Shown here one piece after another: positions 1 to 8,220 of a stretch of DNA of 64,000 nucleotides. The notes beneath the pieces were generated by a model, which saw only the letters and a list, made by a program, of their open reading frames with translations, had not been told where the DNA came from and did not search any database. Origin of the DNA: Tindallia magadiensis (GTDB lineage: Bacteria > Bacillota > Clostridia > Peptostreptococcales > Tindalliaceae). The first letter of the stretch is position 1; every line of letters begins with the position of its first letter. The position numbers and the translations under genes were made by a program. The stretch is from positions 91,454 through 155,453 of the forward strand of contig NZ_FOQA01000007.1 of NCBI RefSeq assembly GCF_900113635.1, given 5' to 3'.

Positions 1-2
1 CG

Positions 3-689
3 TTACTAGGTCTGATTGTTTCTATGCAAATTAAGTCTGTAAGAGAAGTTGCCGGAGGAGGCTTTCTTTCGACACAACAAGCACAAAAAATGGCGTCAGA
101 GTTAAGGAATCTTCGGACAGAAAAAGACCAGTTAACAGAAGAGCTTATTGATCTTGAAAATCGTTTAAGAGATTATGAAATTTCTGAGGCTGATGAAAAT
201 CTGATGATTAAAAACCTTAAAAATGATCTGTTAAGATATCAACTTTTAGCAGGCTATATAGAAGGAAAAGGCCCCGGTGTAATGATTGAAGTGAGCGATC
301 CTCCATCAGCCTTTAATCAGACAGAATCAGAAAGTTTTATTATGTACAACTATGAGATTATACTTGCTTTAATCAATACACTGAATGCGGCAGGTGCAGA
401 AGCAATATCGATTAATGAACAACGATATGTTGCAACAACAGAAGTGTATTACTCCAATAATGCACTATATATAAATGATGTGGCAACATCGGCGCCATAT
501 ACGATTAAAGCCATAGGAAATCCGGAGACGCTTGAAGCAGCTTTAAATATGAGATATGGCATTGTATGGGATATGAGAAATTACGATAACCTGCAGGTGA
601 GCGTAGAAAAAAAGCAAGATATTACGATGCCAAGGTACAATAGAGTCTATGAATTTGAATATGCAAGACCTTTAGAAATGATAGAATAA
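3..689 (+). CDS. DUF881 family protein, 5' end cut by window
   Basis: The reading frame is open to the left edge: codons upstream of the first ATG (position 24) read LLGLIVS, which looks like the end of an N-terminal membrane helix. The true start therefore lies outside the window and the ATG at 24 is internal. What follows is a coiled-coil stretch (about residues 18-75 of the visible part) and then the DUF881 domain with the family hallmarks GPGVMIEV, LINTLNAAGAEAISIN and IKAIGNPETL. DUF881 proteins (YlxW/YlxX in Bacillus) are membrane-anchored extracytoplasmic proteins of unknown function encoded beside cell-division genes. It is followed 16 bases later by a paralogue, so the two are probably co-transcribed. 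Family assignment is confident; biochemical role is unknown. Confidence 0.88.
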   Translation, partial: LLGLIVSMQIKSVREVAGGGFLSTQQAQKMASELRNLRTEKDQLTEELIDLENRLRDYEISEADENLMIKNLKNDLLRYQLLAGYIEGKGPGVMIEVSDPPSAFNQTESESFIMYNYEIILALINTLNAAGAEAISINEQRYVATTEVYYSNNALYINDVATSAPYTIKAIGNPETLEAALNMRYGIVWDMRNYDNLQVSVEKKQDITMPRYNRVYEFEYARPLEMIE

Positions 690-705
690 CAACCTGGTAG
701 GAGCG

Positions 706-1440
706 ATGATGATGCAAAGTTTTTTTGGGAAAAGTATTTTACTCGTCATCAGTATAGTGATTGGCTTAATATTAGCGATTCAAGTCAAAAATCTAGATGA
801 TGATTATCGCTTTATCAGTGTTAAGACAATCAGTGATCTCAATACAGCAATTAGACAGGAAAAAGAAGAAATTGATCATCTCAAAGAATTAATAGATCAG
901 CAAGAAAAACGACTAAGAGAATATCAATTAGCAATAGCTTCCGAGGGTAGTATAGATGAAATACTGATGCAAGATATTGAACATATGAGAATGAGAAGTG
1001 GTCATTATGATCTGGAAGGACCAGGAGTAATTGTAGTACTGATGGACAGTGAAAGAGAACTATACACAGGAGAAAATCCTAATAATGTTATTGTCCATGA
1101 TGAAGATGTGCTTAGAATTGTTAATGATCTCAAGATAGCCGGAGCGGAAGCTCTTTCTATTAACGGACAAAGATACTTAAACACTTCAGAAATCCAGTGC
1201 ACTGGTCCAACGATCACCATCAATCAGATGACTTACGCACAGCCCTTTGTTATTAAAGCGATAGGAAACCCAGACACACTAAATGCGGCCATTAAAGCGC
1301 CGGGAACATATTCCAGAGAAATAAAAGAAGTGTTTGGCATACAGGTTGAATCGCATATAAGTGAAAGAATAAGGATACCGAAGTTTCAAGGGAATTTTAC
1401 ACTACACTATGTTACAGCTAAGGATGGTGAAAACCAGTGA
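706..1440 (+). CDS. DUF881 family protein (YlxW/YlxX-like)
   Basis: This 244-residue protein has a short N-terminus, one membrane helix (about residues 9-27), a coiled coil (about 45-75) and a DUF881 domain with GPGVIVVL, AGAEALSINGQRYL and IKAIGNPDTL. It is a paralogue of the truncated gene before it, so this is the tandem DUF881 pair typical of Firmicutes division clusters. Three consecutive ATG codons (706, 709, 712) follow a GTAGGAG ribosome binding site; the exact one used cannot be decided. The stop overlaps the GTG start of the next gene by four bases, indicating translational coupling. Function unknown beyond association with division and envelope genes. Confidence 0.9.
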   Translation: MMMQSFFGKSILLVISIVIGLILAIQVKNLDDDYRFISVKTISDLNTAIRQEKEEIDHLKELIDQQEKRLREYQLAIASEGSIDEILMQDIEHMRMRSGHYDLEGPGVIVVLMDSERELYTGENPNNVIVHDEDVLRIVNDLKIAGAEALSINGQRYLNTSEIQCTGPTITINQMTYAQPFVIKAIGNPDTLNAAIKAPGTYSREIKEVFGIQVESHISERIRIPKFQGNFTLHYVTAKDGENQ

Positions 1441-1808
1441 TCATAATAGCCATTATAGGATTGATAATAGGAATTGTACTGGGATTGTATTTACCGGTCA
1501 GTTATCCTGCCGCATTATCGCTTTACATATCGGTTGCGATCCTAGCTTCTTTAGACTCTGTTTTTGGGGGATTTAGGGCTAGTCTTGAAAATAAATTTGA
1601 TACGGAAATTTTCGTAACAGGCTTTTTTAGTAATGCCATTTTAGCTGCTTTCTTAGCTTATATTGGTGACAAGTTGGGGGTGCCATTATATTATGCAGCT
1701 GTATTTGCTTTTGGGGGCAGGTTGTTTCAAAACTTTGCCACAATAAGAAGACATCTGATTAACCGAATACATCATGAGTCAGCACATGAATCGCAAAATA
1801 ACAACTAA
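1437..1808 (+). CDS. sbp: Small basic protein family (DUF1290), membrane protein
   Basis: A 123-residue membrane protein with three or four hydrophobic segments and a conserved core (GLYLPVSY, LDSVFGGFRA, ENKFDTEIF, FGGRLFQN) that matches the Sbp/DUF1290 family. In Bacillus subtilis sbp lies between the DUF881 genes and ftsA-ftsZ. Here it follows the DUF881 pair with a GTGA overlap and precedes ftsZ directly, with no ftsA. The start is GTG at 1437. The C-terminus is His/Asn-rich and probably cytoplasmic. Role is unknown; the neighbourhood is consistent with a part in division or envelope assembly. Confidence 0.9.
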   Translation: MIIIAIIGLIIGIVLGLYLPVSYPAALSLYISVAILASLDSVFGGFRASLENKFDTEIFVTGFFSNAILAAFLAYIGDKLGVPLYYAAVFAFGGRLFQNFATIRRHLINRIHHESAHESQNNN

Positions 1809-1869
1809 CTCATAACCGTTTGTTCGTGGTGTATAAACATAAAGAGTTAGATGATTCTGAAACAAATAG

Positions 1870-1885
1870 TTCAATAACTATTGAA
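1870..1885. repeat. 16-bp palindrome in the ftsZ leader
   Basis: TTCAATA-AC-TATTGAA is a perfect 7+7 inverted repeat ending 9 bases before the ftsZ ribosome binding site (GGGAGG at 1895-1900). It is too short and lacks a T-run to be a terminator. It could be an operator for a dimeric regulator or a small mRNA hairpin. This is a sequence observation; no regulator is known. Confidence 0.5.
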
Positions 1886-1907
1886 TCCAAGATGGGGAGG
1901 GAATGCT

Positions 1908-3026
1908 GTGTTAGAATTTGATATGGACATGGATAGCGTTGCGCAAATAAAAGTGATAGGTGTTGGTGGAGGCGGTAATAATGCTGTAAACCGTATGATT
2001 GATGCCGGGATGAAAGGCGTTGAGTTTATTGCTGTGAATACAGATAAACAAGCATTATTAACATCAAAAGCTGAGCAAAAACTTCAAATAGGAGAAAAAC
2101 TGACAAAAGGACTCGGAGCTGGAGCTAACCCTGAAATCGGTCACAAAGCGGCTGAAGAAAGTCGTGATGATATTGCGAAACTTTTGAAGGGAGCCGATAT
2201 GGTTTTTGTTACCTCTGGCATGGGTGGTGGAACCGGAACGGGAGCTGCACCTGTTGTTGCTGAGATTGCTAGAGAAATGAATATTTTAACCGTGGGAGTT
2301 GTAACAAAACCCTTTACCTTTGAAGGAAAAAGAAGGTGGAAACATGCTGAACAGGGAATAAAAGACCTAAAAGATCGTGTTGATACCTTGGTTTCGATAC
2401 CGAATGATCGATTGCTTCAAGTAATAGAAAAGAAAACATCTATTATTGAAGCTTTTCGTCTTGCTGATGATGTACTACGGCAAGGCGTGCAGGGGATTTC
2501 TGATCTTATTGATGATGCAGGATTAGTAAATTGTGATTTTGCAGATGTCAAAACAATTATGTTTGATCAAGGCCTTGCGCATATGGGTATTGGAAGATCC
2601 TCTGGTGAAAATCGAGCTACAGAGGCAGCTAAACAAGCCATTCAAAGTCCTTTACTGGAAACATCTATTGTTGGAGCCAGAGGGGTTCTTATTAATATTA
2701 CTGGTAGCTCTAACTTAAGCTTATTCGAGGTTCATGAAGCAGCCGAAATGGTTTCTCAGGAAGCAGACGAAGATGCAAACATTATTTTTGGTGCTGTTAT
2801 TAATGAAGCAATGCAAGATGAAATACAGATTACTGTTATTGCAACTGGTTTCGACGAAGAACGCCGAAAAGATGAGTTTGTAATAAAAGGCAAAAAAACC
2901 AAGAACGAGAGTACATCAGAAAAAGAAATAAAAACAGAAGCAAAGGAAGAAGAGGAACTATTGCCAGCAGATGAACCACAAAGTGATGAATTAGATATAC
3001 CAGTCTTTTTAAGAAAGAAAAATTAA
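1908..3026 (+). CDS. ftsZ: Cell division GTPase FtsZ
   Basis: FtsZ is the tubulin-like GTPase that polymerises into the cytokinetic ring. The 372-residue protein has the N-terminal nucleotide-binding [13 protein letters not shown], the tubulin signature [10 protein letters not shown] (about residues 105-115), the T7-loop region ([11 protein letters not shown]) and the C-terminal conserved peptide DIPVFLRKK that binds FtsA, SepF and other partners, after an acidic linker. An upstream TTG (1881) keeps the frame open, but GTG at 1908 has GGGAGG seven bases before it and gives the family-like start MLEFDM, so 1908 is preferred. No ftsA lies beside it; sepF, a membrane tether for FtsZ, is at 12.7 kb. 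The spoIIGA-sigE-sigG block often found downstream is missing. Confidence 0.97.
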   Translation: MLEFDMDMDSVAQIKVIGVGGGGNNAVNRMIDAGMKGVEFIAVNTDKQALLTSKAEQKLQIGEKLTKGLGAGANPEIGHKAAEESRDDIAKLLKGADMVFVTSGMGGGTGTGAAPVVAEIAREMNILTVGVVTKPFTFEGKRRWKHAEQGIKDLKDRVDTLVSIPNDRLLQVIEKKTSIIEAFRLADDVLRQGVQGISDLIDDAGLVNCDFADVKTIMFDQGLAHMGIGRSSGENRATEAAKQAIQSPLLETSIVGARGVLINITGSSNLSLFEVHEAAEMVSQEADEDANIIFGAVINEAMQDEIQITVIATGFDEERRKDEFVIKGKKTKNESTSEKEIKTEAKEEEELLPADEPQSDELDIPVFLRKKN

Positions 3027-3069
3027 AAAAGGCACAGAATATTACATCTGGAAACAGGTAAGAAAGTAG

Positions 3070-3558
3070 GTGTTTGTGCTGAATTGTCCATTTTGCGGAA
3101 AATTTGATTCAAAAGTAATTGATTCTAGACCGACGGACGAAGGGCAAGCTATTAGAAGAAGACGTGAGTGTAATGAATGTCAAAAGAGATTTACTACTTA
3201 CGAAAAAGTGGAAGAAATTCCGTTAATTGTCATTAAAAAATCTGGTAATCGAGAACCCTTTAATCGAAATAAGTTGATGAAGGGGGTTATAAGAGCTTGC
3301 GAAAAAAGGCCGGTGCCCCTCAAATCAATAGAATATATTGTTGAAGAAATTGAGAAACAATTGCAAAATGATATGGTTAAAGAGGTTCAGACAGAGGTAA
3401 TAGGTAATATGGTGATGAATCGGCTAAAAGATTTGGATGAAGTAGCCTATGTGAGATTTGCTTCTGTTTATAGAGAGTTTAAGGATTTGAATACTTTTAT
3501 GGAAGAATTAACAAAGATTTTGAAAGAGAAAAAGATTGATCTTGACAACTCATCATAA
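3070..3558 (+). CDS. nrdR: Transcriptional repressor NrdR
   Basis: NrdR senses ATP/dATP and represses ribonucleotide reductase genes. The protein (162 residues) has an N-terminal zinc ribbon with CPFCG near residue 6 and C-NEC about 30 residues later, followed by [17 protein letters not shown] and an ATP-cone domain ([14 protein letters not shown], about residues 50-140). GTG at 3070 and GTG at 3076 are both possible starts; the latter gives the shorter family-like MLNCPFCG. It follows ftsZ after about 40 bases. Family length is about 150, so it is complete. Confidence 0.96.
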   Translation: MFVLNCPFCGKFDSKVIDSRPTDEGQAIRRRRECNECQKRFTTYEKVEEIPLIVIKKSGNREPFNRNKLMKGVIRACEKRPVPLKSIEYIVEEIEKQLQNDMVKEVQTEVIGNMVMNRLKDLDEVAYVRFASVYREFKDLNTFMEELTKILKEKKIDLDNSS

Positions 3559-3574
3559 AAATGATGAGTTTGTC
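3544..3574 (+). terminator. Hairpin over the nrdR stop codon
   Basis: AACTCATCAT (3547-3556) pairs perfectly with ATGATGAGTT (3561-3570) around an AAAA loop, extended by GAC/GTC. The nrdR stop codon lies within it. The downstream U-tract is poor (TGTCGTGTTT), so it may be a weak terminator or a 3' stabiliser rather than a strong stop. Confidence 0.5.
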
Positions 3575-3597
3575 GTGTTTATAGTAATAGAGGAATA

Positions 3598-5031
3598 TTG
3601 GAGTGTGAATCATTGGAAAAAAAAGGAAAAAATATTATTAAACACATAGAGCCAGGCAGTATTGCTGAGGAAATGGGTGTACTACCTGGGGACTTTCTTA
3701 TTAAAATTAATCAACAGCTAATTGAAGATAGGTTAGATTATGAATTTTTATCAGCGGATGATTTTTTAGAGGTAGAATTAGAAAAATCGGATGGTACCCA
3801 GTGGGTATTGGAAATAGAAAAGGAAGTAGATGAAGAGCTAGGCATTATTTTTACGAACGAAGAAGCGGACAAAACAAAACAATGCCATAATAAATGCATC
3901 TTTTGCTTTATTGATCAAATGCCTCCAGGCATGAGGGAGAGTCTTTATGTTAAAGATGACGATGCTAGATTATCTTTTTTGCAAGGGAATTATATCACGT
4001 TAACAAATTTGACAGAGAAAAATATTGATAAAATAATACGTTATAGAATTAGTCCTCTTAACATATCGGTTCACACAACGGATCCAGAACGGCGCATTCA
4101 AATGCTAAATAATCGGTTTGCAGGAAACGTATCAAGCCTTTTGGATAAATTTCATAACAATCATATTTCTATGAACCTTCAGATTGTGCTTTGTCCCGGA
4201 TGGAATGATGGAGAGGTGCTGGATCAAACCTTACAGGACTTTAAGAAAATAATTCATTCGGTTGTGAGTATTGCTATTGTTCCTGTTGGAAAAACAAAAT
4301 TCCGAGATGGTTTACCGGAAACTGGTTCTGTAACAAAAGAAATTGCTAAAAAAACACTTAATCAAATTAGTCAATGGCAAAATGTATATAGAGAAATGAC
4401 GGGTGAAAAAAAAGTATATGCATCAGATGAACTATATCTTAATGCGAGTGAAGATCTTCCGGAAGCCTCATTCTATGATTCTTTTTCTCAGTTAGAAAAT
4501 GGTGTAGGGATGATGGCGCTTTTCAAAAAGAATTTCAGTGATTATTTGAAGAAAATGCCACTTATTAGAAAAAAAGAACCAATAAAAATTTGTGTGGCAA
4601 CTGGAACCTTGGCAGCAGAATACATCAATAAAATAACAAAAGAATTAGAACGAAAAGTTTTAGGTCTGAAAATAGAGGTATTCCCCATAGAGAATAATTT
4701 TTTCGGAAAAACAATAACCGTAAGTGGGCTTATTACCGGAAGAGATCTTATAGAGCAATTAAAAAATCAATCTTTAGGAAACCATCTTGTAATACCTGAG
4801 AATATGCTTCGTGAAAGCGAGAACATATTTCTAGATGATATCACAACCGATGATGTTTCTACAGAGTTAGGAGTAGCCGTGATGGCTTGTCCAATAGATG
4901 GTATTGCATTTATTAGAAAAATATTGAGGATTTCAGCATTGAATCCTAAGATCAGGAGTGTTGAGAAAAATGGCAAAACCCATTGTTGCAGTAGTAGGTC
5001 GTCCCAATGTAGGAAAATCAACCTTTTTTAA
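3598..5031 (+). CDS. DUF512 radical SAM protein with N-terminal PDZ-like domain
   Basis: This protein has a PDZ-like N-terminus (PGSIAEEMGVLPGDFLIKIN, about residues 18-40), a radical SAM cluster motif C-x3-C-x2-C (CHNKCIFC, about residues 98-105) and the C-terminal DUF512 region (CVATGTLAAEYI, VSGLITGRDL, FLDDIT). The family is widespread in Clostridia next to der; its reaction is unknown, though binding of an Fe-S cluster and SAM is expected. The open frame begins at TTG 3598; TTG 3613, preceded by GGAGTG, is an alternative giving MEKKGKN. The gene runs about 60 bases into der in another frame, so the last 20-25 residues are read through the der start region; this overlap is unusually long. 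The family assignment is firm. Confidence 0.9.
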   Translation: MECESLEKKGKNIIKHIEPGSIAEEMGVLPGDFLIKINQQLIEDRLDYEFLSADDFLEVELEKSDGTQWVLEIEKEVDEELGIIFTNEEADKTKQCHNKCIFCFIDQMPPGMRESLYVKDDDARLSFLQGNYITLTNLTEKNIDKIIRYRISPLNISVHTTDPERRIQMLNNRFAGNVSSLLDKFHNNHISMNLQIVLCPGWNDGEVLDQTLQDFKKIIHSVVSIAIVPVGKTKFRDGLPETGSVTKEIAKKTLNQISQWQNVYREMTGEKKVYASDELYLNASEDLPEASFYDSFSQLENGVGMMALFKKNFSDYLKKMPLIRKKEPIKICVATGTLAAEYINKITKELERKVLGLKIEVFPIENNFFGKTITVSGLITGRDLIEQLKNQSLGNHLVIPENMLRESENIFLDDITTDDVSTELGVAVMACPIDGIAFIRKILRISALNPKIRSVEKNGKTHCCSSRSSQCRKINLF

Positions 5032-6295
5032 TCGAATAGCAGGTAGAAGAATTTCGATTGTTGAAGATACCCCAGGGGTGACACGTGATCGTATCTATGC
5101 TGAGGTAGAATGGCTTCGCTATCAGTTTACGATGATTGATACAGGAGGTTTAGAACCAGCATCAGAAGAGCCTATACCACGACAAATGAGAAATCAGGCT
5201 GAATTGGCGATGGAGATGGCAGATGTTATCCTTTTTATGGTGGACGGAAGAGCCGGGTTAACAGTACAAGATAGAGAAGTAGCTGATATGCTTCGGAAAA
5301 ATAATAAGCCGGTGTTATTAGTACTAAACAAAGTGGATACCAACAATCAATCAGAACACTTCTATGATTTTTACGAACTTGGTATTGGAGATCCAATAGA
5401 GATTTCTTCAGAATTAAGTTTAGGCATAGGTGACTTGTTGGATGAAGTGGTGAAACATTTCCCGGATACCGATGAAGAACACCAGGATGGTGACTCAATA
5501 CGTGTAACTGTGATTGGAAGACCAAACGTAGGAAAATCATCGTTGATCAACCGAATACTGGGAGAAGAACGTGTTATTGTCAGTGATATAGCAGGCACAA
5601 CAAGAGATGCGATTGATACGCCGTTTAGTCATGATGATCAAAAATATGTATTTATTGATACGGCAGGATTAAGAAGAAAGAGTAAAATTCATAGCAATGT
5701 GGAGCATTATAGTGTCATTCGTGCTATTGCGGCTATTGAGCGATCAGATGTGTGTATTTTAATGATTGATGCTCAAGAAGGTGTTACGGAGCAAGATAAA
5801 AGAGTGGCAGGTTTAAGTCATGATAATGGTAGGGCTTTAATTATTCTGGTGAATAAATGGGACTTAATTGAAAAAGATAATAAAACAACAAATAAATTTT
5901 TAAAAGATATTCGTAGAGAACTAGGGTTTTGTCAGTACGCACCAGTAGTTTTTGTTTCTGTACTTAATGGTCAACGAATCAATAAGATTCTTCCTATGAT
6001 TCAACATGTTTCTAATCAACATACTATGAGAGTGCAAACAGGCGTGTTGAATGAGGTCATAGCGGAAGCAACACTGATGAACCAACCACCTTCCGATAAA
6101 GGAAAAAGACTTAAAATTTATTATGGAACACAGGTATCTGTACGACCTCCTACTTTTGTATTGTTTGTTAATGATAAAGAATTAATGCACTTCTCCTATC
6201 TTCGATATATCGAAAATAAAATCAGAGAAAGTTTTAGCTTTGAAGGAACGCCGATTAAAATGATTTGCCGAGAAAAACCTGGAGGAAACAGATGA
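4970..6295 (+). CDS. der: Ribosome-associated GTPase Der (EngA)
   Basis: Der is an essential double GTPase needed for 50S subunit maturation. The 441-residue protein contains two G domains, each with its P-loop: GRPNVGKSTF near residue 10 and GRPNVGKSSL near residue 182, plus DTPGVTRD/DTGG and DIAGTTRD/DTAGLRRKSK switch motifs and NKVD/NKWD specificity motifs. A C-terminal KH-like domain ends in GTPIKMICREK. ATG 4970 gives the canonical MAKPIVAVVG start; GTG 4958 is in frame upstream but less likely. Its stop overlaps plsY. Confidence 0.97.
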   Translation: MAKPIVAVVGRPNVGKSTFFNRIAGRRISIVEDTPGVTRDRIYAEVEWLRYQFTMIDTGGLEPASEEPIPRQMRNQAELAMEMADVILFMVDGRAGLTVQDREVADMLRKNNKPVLLVLNKVDTNNQSEHFYDFYELGIGDPIEISSELSLGIGDLLDEVVKHFPDTDEEHQDGDSIRVTVIGRPNVGKSSLINRILGEERVIVSDIAGTTRDAIDTPFSHDDQKYVFIDTAGLRRKSKIHSNVEHYSVIRAIAAIERSDVCILMIDAQEGVTEQDKRVAGLSHDNGRALIILVNKWDLIEKDNKTTNKFLKDIRRELGFCQYAPVVFVSVLNGQRINKILPMIQHVSNQHTMRVQTGVLNEVIAEATLMNQPPSDKGKRLKIYYGTQVSVRPPTFVLFVNDKELMHFSYLRYIENKIRESFSFEGTPIKMICREKPGGNR

Positions 6296-6909
6296 TGACC
6301 GCGTTTGCTATTATTCTTATTTCTTACGGAATTGGAACGATTTCACCAGCTTATTTACTTGTGAAGCTGTGGACAGGAAATGATATTCGTGAATATGGCA
6401 GTGGTAATGCAGGAACAACAAACGTAATGAGAATTTTAGGTGTCAAAGCGGCTGTTTTTGTGCTTTTGATGGATTTGTTCAAAGGCGTCATTGCTGTGTA
6501 CTTAGGACGTTACATGGGAGGAGAAGCCTTAGCGGCTATGGCTGGTTTAGCGGCTGTTATTGGTCATAACTGGCCAGTTACAATGAAGTTAAAGGGAGGA
6601 AAAGGTGTTGCTACAAGCATTGGCGTGGGCTTAATGATTAATCCTTTCTATGTATGGATTTGTGTTGCTTTGTCAATTATTATTATCGCTTTTTCTAAAT
6701 ATGTTTCATTAGCATCCATAACGGCCATACCCTTGTGGACGGTTTTGTTAACAGTCACCGGTTCACCTATTGAGCATGTGACATTAGGTATAGCTTTAAG
6801 TTGCCTTGTAATTTATAGACATTATGCTAATATTATACGAATTTATAAAGGAACAGAAAATCGATTTTCATTAAAAACGAAACTTAGTAAAGAGGAGCGT
6901 TCAAAATGA
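6292..6909 (+). CDS. plsY: Acyl-phosphate glycerol-3-phosphate acyltransferase PlsY
   Basis: PlsY transfers an acyl group from acyl-phosphate to glycerol-3-phosphate, the first step of phospholipid synthesis, in the cytoplasmic membrane. The 205-residue protein has about five membrane helices and the family motifs ISPAYLL, GSGNAGTTNVMR, GHNWPVTMKLKGGKGVAT and a C-terminal YRHYANIIRIYKGTENRF. ATG 6292 (or 6295) follows GGAGG at a good distance and overlaps the der stop. It overlaps gpsA by four bases; gpsA makes its glycerol-3-phosphate substrate. Confidence 0.96.
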   Translation: MMTAFAIILISYGIGTISPAYLLVKLWTGNDIREYGSGNAGTTNVMRILGVKAAVFVLLMDLFKGVIAVYLGRYMGGEALAAMAGLAAVIGHNWPVTMKLKGGKGVATSIGVGLMINPFYVWICVALSIIIIAFSKYVSLASITAIPLWTVLLTVTGSPIEHVTLGIALSCLVIYRHYANIIRIYKGTENRFSLKTKLSKEERSK

Positions 6910-7943
6910 ATTCCTATCAGGTGACTATTCTAGGAGCTGGTAGCTGGGGAACGGCATTAGCAACAGTATTGAATCAAAATGGACATAACGTAAAACTTTG
7001 GATGAGAAATGAAGATCAAAAAGAAATTATCTTAAAAAACCGAGTTAATCATGCTTATCTTCCAGACGTTTTACTTTCAGAAAAAATTTATCCTGAAACA
7101 AACATTAATAGTGCGTTGAAAGATGCAAAAGTTATTATTATTGCAATTCCAACGCAACAGATTAGGTCTGTTCTTCGAGAAAACAAAGATTTATTCCCTG
7201 AGAATGCATTGATCATTAATGTTTCAAAAGGAATTGAAAAAAACACTTACTTTACCATATCACGAATTATCAAAGAAGAGTTAGGAGACTATGATTATTG
7301 CGTTGTTTCGGGTCCTTCTCATGCAGAAGAAGTGGCGATGAAATTACCAACAACACTCGTTGCGGCATCTTCTAGAAGAGTATTGGCTGAAAAGGCACAG
7401 AATATGTTTATGAATGAGTATCTGCGTGTTTATACAAATCCTGATGTAACTGGTGTTGAACTTGCCGGTGCTTTGAAAAATGTTATTGCTTTTGGTGCAG
7501 GAGTGATTGATGGCATCGGATATGGTGACAATGCAAAAGCAGCACTAATGACGCGTGGAATTACAGAGATGGCCAGATTAGGAAGTGTTATGGGGGCAAG
7601 CTTGAATACTTTTGCTGGTTTATCGGGTATTGGTGATTTGATTGTGACGTGTACTAGTATGCATAGTCGTAATCGAAGAGCTGGTATTTTAGTAGGTCAA
7701 GGAAAATCTATGGATAAGGCGCTGGAAGAAGTAGGGATGGTTGTCGAAGGCGTATCAACAGCACAAGCGGTTTATGAGTTGGGAAAGAAATACCAGATAG
7801 ATCTTCCTATTACCAGTGCCATCTATCAAGTTTTATATAAAAACCAAAACGTTGAAGAAGCAGTATTGAATTTAATGACTCGAAGCAAGAAAAATGAGAT
7901 GGAAGAAATTGTTGAGTACAGGCCCGTGGAATGGGATATGTAA
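6906..7943 (+). CDS. gpsA: Glycerol-3-phosphate dehydrogenase [NAD(P)+]
   Basis: GpsA reduces dihydroxyacetone phosphate to glycerol-3-phosphate for phospholipid synthesis. The 345-residue protein has an N-terminal Rossmann motif (GAGSWGTALA, about residues 10-19), VSGPSHAEEV, and the catalytic ELAGALKNVIAFGAG segment with the active-site Lys, then GYGDNAKAALMTRG. Its ATG overlaps the plsY stop (ATGA). In sporulating Firmicutes this position is usually followed by spoIVA; here the gene is followed by tRNA-Pro and a transporter. Confidence 0.97.
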   Translation: MNSYQVTILGAGSWGTALATVLNQNGHNVKLWMRNEDQKEIILKNRVNHAYLPDVLLSEKIYPETNINSALKDAKVIIIAIPTQQIRSVLRENKDLFPENALIINVSKGIEKNTYFTISRIIKEELGDYDYCVVSGPSHAEEVAMKLPTTLVAASSRRVLAEKAQNMFMNEYLRVYTNPDVTGVELAGALKNVIAFGAGVIDGIGYGDNAKAALMTRGITEMARLGSVMGASLNTFAGLSGIGDLIVTCTSMHSRNRRAGILVGQGKSMDKALEEVGMVVEGVSTAQAVYELGKKYQIDLPITSAIYQVLYKNQNVEEAVLNLMTRSKKNEMEEIVEYRPVEWDM

Positions 7944-7950
7944 AAAGTCC

Positions 7951-7979
7951 TTGCATGTTAACGAGAATTCATTTATAAT
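7951..7979 (+). promoter_or_regulatory. Sigma-A-type promoter of tRNA-Pro
   Basis: TTGCAT (7951-7956), a 17-base spacer and a perfect TATAAT (7974-7979) lie 30 bases before the tRNA 5' end, at the distance expected for a short tRNA leader. It begins 8 bases after the gpsA stop. Confidence 0.85.
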
Positions 7980-8008
7980 ATCCTTGTGTTCAAAATGCAA
8001 TACCAGCT

Positions 8009-8085
8009 CGGGCTGTGGCGCAGTTTGGTAGCGTGCATGACTGGGGGTCATGAGGTCGCAGGTTCAAGTCCTGTCAGCCCGACCA
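8009..8085 (+). tRNA. tRNA-Pro, anticodon GGG
   Basis: The acceptor stem CGGGCTG (8009-8015) pairs with CAGCCCG (8075-8081), followed by the discriminator A and an encoded CCA (8083-8085). The anticodon stem CATGA/TCATG closes the loop CTGGGGG, with the anticodon GGG at 8043-8045. The T arm contains GGTTCAAGTCC. GGG reads CCC and CCU proline codons. The gene is solitary with its own promoter and terminator. Confidence 0.97.
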
Positions 8086-8097
8086 TTTTTATGATTT

Positions 8098-8128
8098 AAG
8101 CTGCAAAGCAGAATGTTTTGCAGCTTTT
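8098..8128 (+). terminator. Rho-independent terminator of tRNA-Pro
   Basis: AAGCTGCAAA (8098-8107) pairs perfectly with TTTGCAGCTT (8117-8126) around a 9-base loop and runs into TTTT. It separates the tRNA from the downstream transporter gene. Confidence 0.8.
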
Positions 8129-8176
8129 GACGTTTAAAGTTTCAATTATCTTTTACTTTTCTAGTCAAAGATTTTC

Positions 8177-8185
8177 TGGTATGAT
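8177..8185 (+). promoter_or_regulatory. Extended -10 promoter for the MFS gene
   Basis: TGG-TATGAT (8177-8185) is a TGn-extended -10 element 36 bases before the MFS start. No good -35 hexamer is visible at the usual spacing, which is normal for extended -10 promoters. Confidence 0.55.
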
Positions 8186-8220
8186 AGCTAAGAAACAATT
8201 AAATTATTAGGAGGAGTTTG

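Noticed and set aside
1881..1907. Upstream TTG start for FtsZ
   Set aside because: It lies in the palindrome region with no ribosome site, whereas GTG 1908 has GGGAGG and matches the family N-terminus.
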